Shown: positions 13,917-15,657 of the stretch, in pieces
How positions within the stretch are numbered: the first letter of the stretch is position 1
Layout: every line of letters starts with the position of its first letter
Program-made: the position numbers and the translations under genes
Origin: Anaerolineaceae bacterium UBA5365
GTDB lineage: Bacteria; Chloroflexota; Anaerolineae; Anaerolineales; Anaerolineaceae
Assembly (NCBI GenBank): GCA_002407905.1
Contig: DHPL01000004.1
Span: 36,001-51,657 of the forward strand
Direction of reading: 5' to 3'
DNA length: 15,657 bases
Notes under the pieces: model-generated
What the model was told of the DNA's origin: nothing
The model's database searches: none
Seen by the model: the letters and a program-made list of their open reading frames with translations, nothing else

Positions 13917-14780
13917 TTAATTCGCGTTGCGGATCGCGTCCAGCATGCGGGCCAGGCGCACGGTTGCTTTTACATCGTGGACGCGCAGGATCCCCGCGCC
14001 TTTCATCAGGCCCCAGGCGTTGGCCGCCAGGCTGCCTTCCAGGCGATCCTGAGGGGGGAGGTCCAGGGTGTAGCCGATGAAGCTTTTGCGGGAGATACCC
14101 AGAAGGATGGGATAGCCCATCTCCAGGAGGCGGTCCAGGTTCTTGACCAAAAAGAGGTTTTGTTCAGTGGTTTTGCCAAAGCCGATACCAGGGTCGAGAA
14201 TGATCTGGTCATCGCTGATGCCGGCCGCCTGGGCCAGCGCCAGCGATTGGTGCAGGCCGCCTTTCACCGCGGAGATCAGGTCTGTGTATTCCACGCCAAT
14301 GTAGCGGCCGCCCAATTGACTGAGTTCGGTTTGCTGTTTGGTGCTGCGGTTATGCATGAGCACCACGCTGGCCTGGGCCGCCGCCACGGTGGCTGCCATT
14401 TCCGGGTCCTTTTGCATGCCCCAGACATCGTTGATTATCTGGGCGCCGGCATCCAGGCAGGCCTGGGCGACCGCGGCCTTGTAAGTATCGATGGAGATGA
14501 TTGCCTCAGGAAAGGACTGGCGCATGGCAGTCACGGCCGGGACCAGCCGGGCGATCTCTTCCTCGGCGCTCACTTCCAGCGCGCCAGGCCGCGTGCTTTC
14601 TGCCCCAAGGTCCAGTATTTCAGCGCCATCGGCCAGAAATTGGGCCGCCTGAGCCAGCGCGGCTTCAACTGGGCGGGGGCGGCTTTCCAGACCGTCGCCA
14701 GAGAAGGAATCCTCGGTAAGGTTGATGATGCCCATCACCACCGTGTGTTTGTCCAGATTGGGGAAGAGGCGGTTGCGCAT
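13917..14780 (-). CDS. folP: Dihydropteroate synthase
   Basis: A predicted 287-residue cytosolic TIM-barrel enzyme of folate synthesis that condenses 6-hydroxymethyl-7,8-dihydropterin diphosphate with p-aminobenzoate to make dihydropteroate; it is the sulfonamide target. Signatures are present in order: MGIINLTEDSFSGDG (residues 16-30; the usual TPDSFS has Glu for Pro), LDLGAESTRPGA, IISIDTYKAAVA, IINDVWGM, VLMHNR, ILDPGIGFGKTTEQN, LLGISRKSFIG and the C-terminal RVHDV. All the expected pterin and diphosphate contacts seem kept, so activity is likely. The ATG at 14780 has AAGGAG 5 nt upstream and lies 9 nt after the stop of the upstream LysM gene, so both are probably on one transcript. No other folate gene (folB, folK, folE) is visible in the window. 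Confidence 0.97.
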   Translation of the reverse strand: MRNRLFPNLDKHTVVMGIINLTEDSFSGDGLESRPRPVEAALAQAAQFLADGAEILDLGAESTRPGALEVSAEEEIARLVPAVTAMRQSFPEAIISIDTYKAAVAQACLDAGAQIINDVWGMQKDPEMAATVAAAQASVVLMHNRSTKQQTELSQLGGRYIGVEYTDLISAVKGGLHQSLALAQAAGISDDQIILDPGIGFGKTTEQNLFLVKNLDRLLEMGYPILLGISRKSFIGYTLDLPPQDRLEGSLAANAWGLMKGAGILRVHDVKATVRLARMLDAIRNAN

Positions 14781-14789
14781 GGCTGCTCC

Positions 14790-15657
14790 TTAAGGGCGGG
14801 CTTCGAGATGAACGCTCACCCGCGCGATTTTATCACCCAGGCTGAAGACCTGCATGGCTAGAGGCTTGACGGGTTCGATGGGGGATTGTAAGTCCACTAT
14901 GCGCCAACCCAGGGGCTGGTCCGCGGCGCTCCAGGCTACCGCCAGGACGCGAATGCTGGAGGCCTGGGCGCTTTCCGCGGGCAGGCTGATCTCCAGGTCT
15001 GCCCAGCGGCCTTCGGTTTCGATCTCCTGGCTGAAACCGGCAGCGGGCAGGTTGAGGTAGCGTGAGTCATCCGGCATGACCGGGAGCTGGTCCGCAAAGT
15101 TGGCCTGAGCAGTGAAATTGGCAGGAGTTGGTCCATAAAAGCGGGTGACCAAGGGCAGTTTTTGGCCAGGCAGCAGGAGGTTGAGCGGCAGGATGGCCTC
15201 CTGGGACTTGGTGTAGCCGGTTTCATCGTCCTGGAGGACCACGACGGCGCTGGGGTTTTCAACCGGCTCCGCGGCCCGGTTGGTATAAGGCACCAGGCAG
15301 GTAACTGTTTGGGCGGCATCCCGGTAGCAGGCAACCGGCAGCGGCACCTGGGTGAGGTTTGGCGTGGCGTTGGGGGTGGGTTCAGATTCCGGCAGGGGTG
15401 TGGGGGTGAGCGGGATGCTCAGCAGGCTGCCTTCGGCCATGCTGTAAGGGTCGATGGCCGGGTTTGCTGTTCGGAGCGCTTCCAGGGAGATGCCATACCG
15501 CAGGGCAATGCCGAACATATCCTCGCCGCGAATCACAGCATGGGTTACCGGGTTGGGCGTAGCAGTTGGCGGCGTTGTAGGGCTGGGGATTGGTGTTGGG
15601 CTCGGCTGGGGGGGGGCGGTTGGGGTAGGGGGCAGGGGGGGGGGTGGGCAGCCCGGG
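14790..15657 (-). CDS. LysM-domain surface protein with Pro/Thr-rich linkers (N-terminus cut by window end)
   Basis: The frame is open to the last base of the window, so the N-terminus, with any signal sequence, is missing. The visible part has about 289 residues. In order: a Pro-rich segment with PTPTAPPQPSPTPIPSPTTP, one LysM module (HAVIRGEDMFGIALRYGISL to SLLSIP) that would bind peptidoglycan N-acetylglucosamine, a second Pro-rich linker (LTPTPLPESEPTPNATP), and a C-terminal domain of about 165 residues that looks beta-rich, with two Cys flanking VACYRDAAQTVTCLVPY, perhaps a disulfide. I do not recognise the C-terminal domain; phrases such as RFYGPTPANFTAQANFADQL suggest an extracellular immunoglobulin-like or FxLYD-like module, but this is weak. 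The GTG at 15536 is an internal Val in the LysM module, not the start. It lies directly upstream of folP, 9 nt apart. Confidence 0.82.
   Translation of the reverse strand, partial: PGCPPPPLPPTPTAPPQPSPTPIPSPTTPPTATPNPVTHAVIRGEDMFGIALRYGISLEALRTANPAIDPYSMAEGSLLSIPLTPTPLPESEPTPNATPNLTQVPLPVACYRDAAQTVTCLVPYTNRAAEPVENPSAVVVLQDDETGYTKSQEAILPLNLLLPGQKLPLVTRFYGPTPANFTAQANFADQLPVMPDDSRYLNLPAAGFSQEIETEGRWADLEISLPAESAQASSIRVLAVAWSAADQPLGWRIVDLQSPIEPVKPLAMQVFSLGDKIARVSVHLEARP

Noticed and set aside
13977..14861. 294-codon plus-strand frame opposite folP
   Set aside because: Antisense to all DHPS signatures; the composition is Gln/His/Gly-rich and non-domain-like.

Overview
The window is about 15.7 kb of gene-dense, moderately GC-rich bacterial DNA. 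Several exported proteins have a membrane anchor or LysM module joined to a Pro/Thr-rich linker (PTPTP-type). Together with C39-like peptidase-TPR proteins, an SbcD-type nuclease, a DUF454 protein and a LAPFL-repeat XRE regulator, this suggests a Chloroflexota bacterium of the Anaerolineae type. That placement is inference from protein style, because the window holds no rRNA or other phylogenetic marker. No tRNA, rRNA, CRISPR array, transposase or phage gene was seen.

Layout. (1) 1-1456: the 3' three-quarters of dnaK, closed by a strong hairpin terminator. (2) 1473-5299, minus strand: a DUF1576-type membrane protein overlapping a small acidic companion gene, then two tandem AEC-family permease paralogs with matching promoter geometry. 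(3) 5299-6142: an overlapping divergent promoter, and a plus-strand gene for a secreted or membrane protein interrupted by one in-frame TAG. (4) 6200-10299: three tandem paralogs of a membrane-anchored extracellular C39-like cysteine peptidase with a C-terminal TPR-like domain, two of them with TATAAT boxes only 10-11 nt before the ATG. (5) 10303-10968: a GNAT acetyltransferase and a bidirectional terminator. (6) 10978-12240: an XRE regulator whose C-terminal part is eight 29-residue LAPFL-type repeats, facing an SbcD-like gene across a spacer with two inverted copies of an 18-nt dyad. (7) 12241-13903: the SbcD-like nuclease and a DUF454 membrane protein, overlapping by 8 nt. (8) 13917-15657, minus strand: folP (dihydropteroate synthase) downstream of a LysM/Pro-rich surface protein cut by the window end.

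How the genes relate. Housekeeping functions (DnaK, DHPS, SbcD) flank an accessory centre of envelope and extracellular proteins. The peptidase array is the most distinctive block: Gln/Cys/His/Asp active-site residues are kept in all three copies while the linkers have diverged, which suggests related extracellular hydrolases with different partners or substrates. The clearest regulatory signal is the pair of 18-nt dyads beside the XRE gene, plausibly its own operator. Some start sites recur as TATAAT placed 7-11 nt before ATG, which suggests leaderless or nearly leaderless mRNAs.
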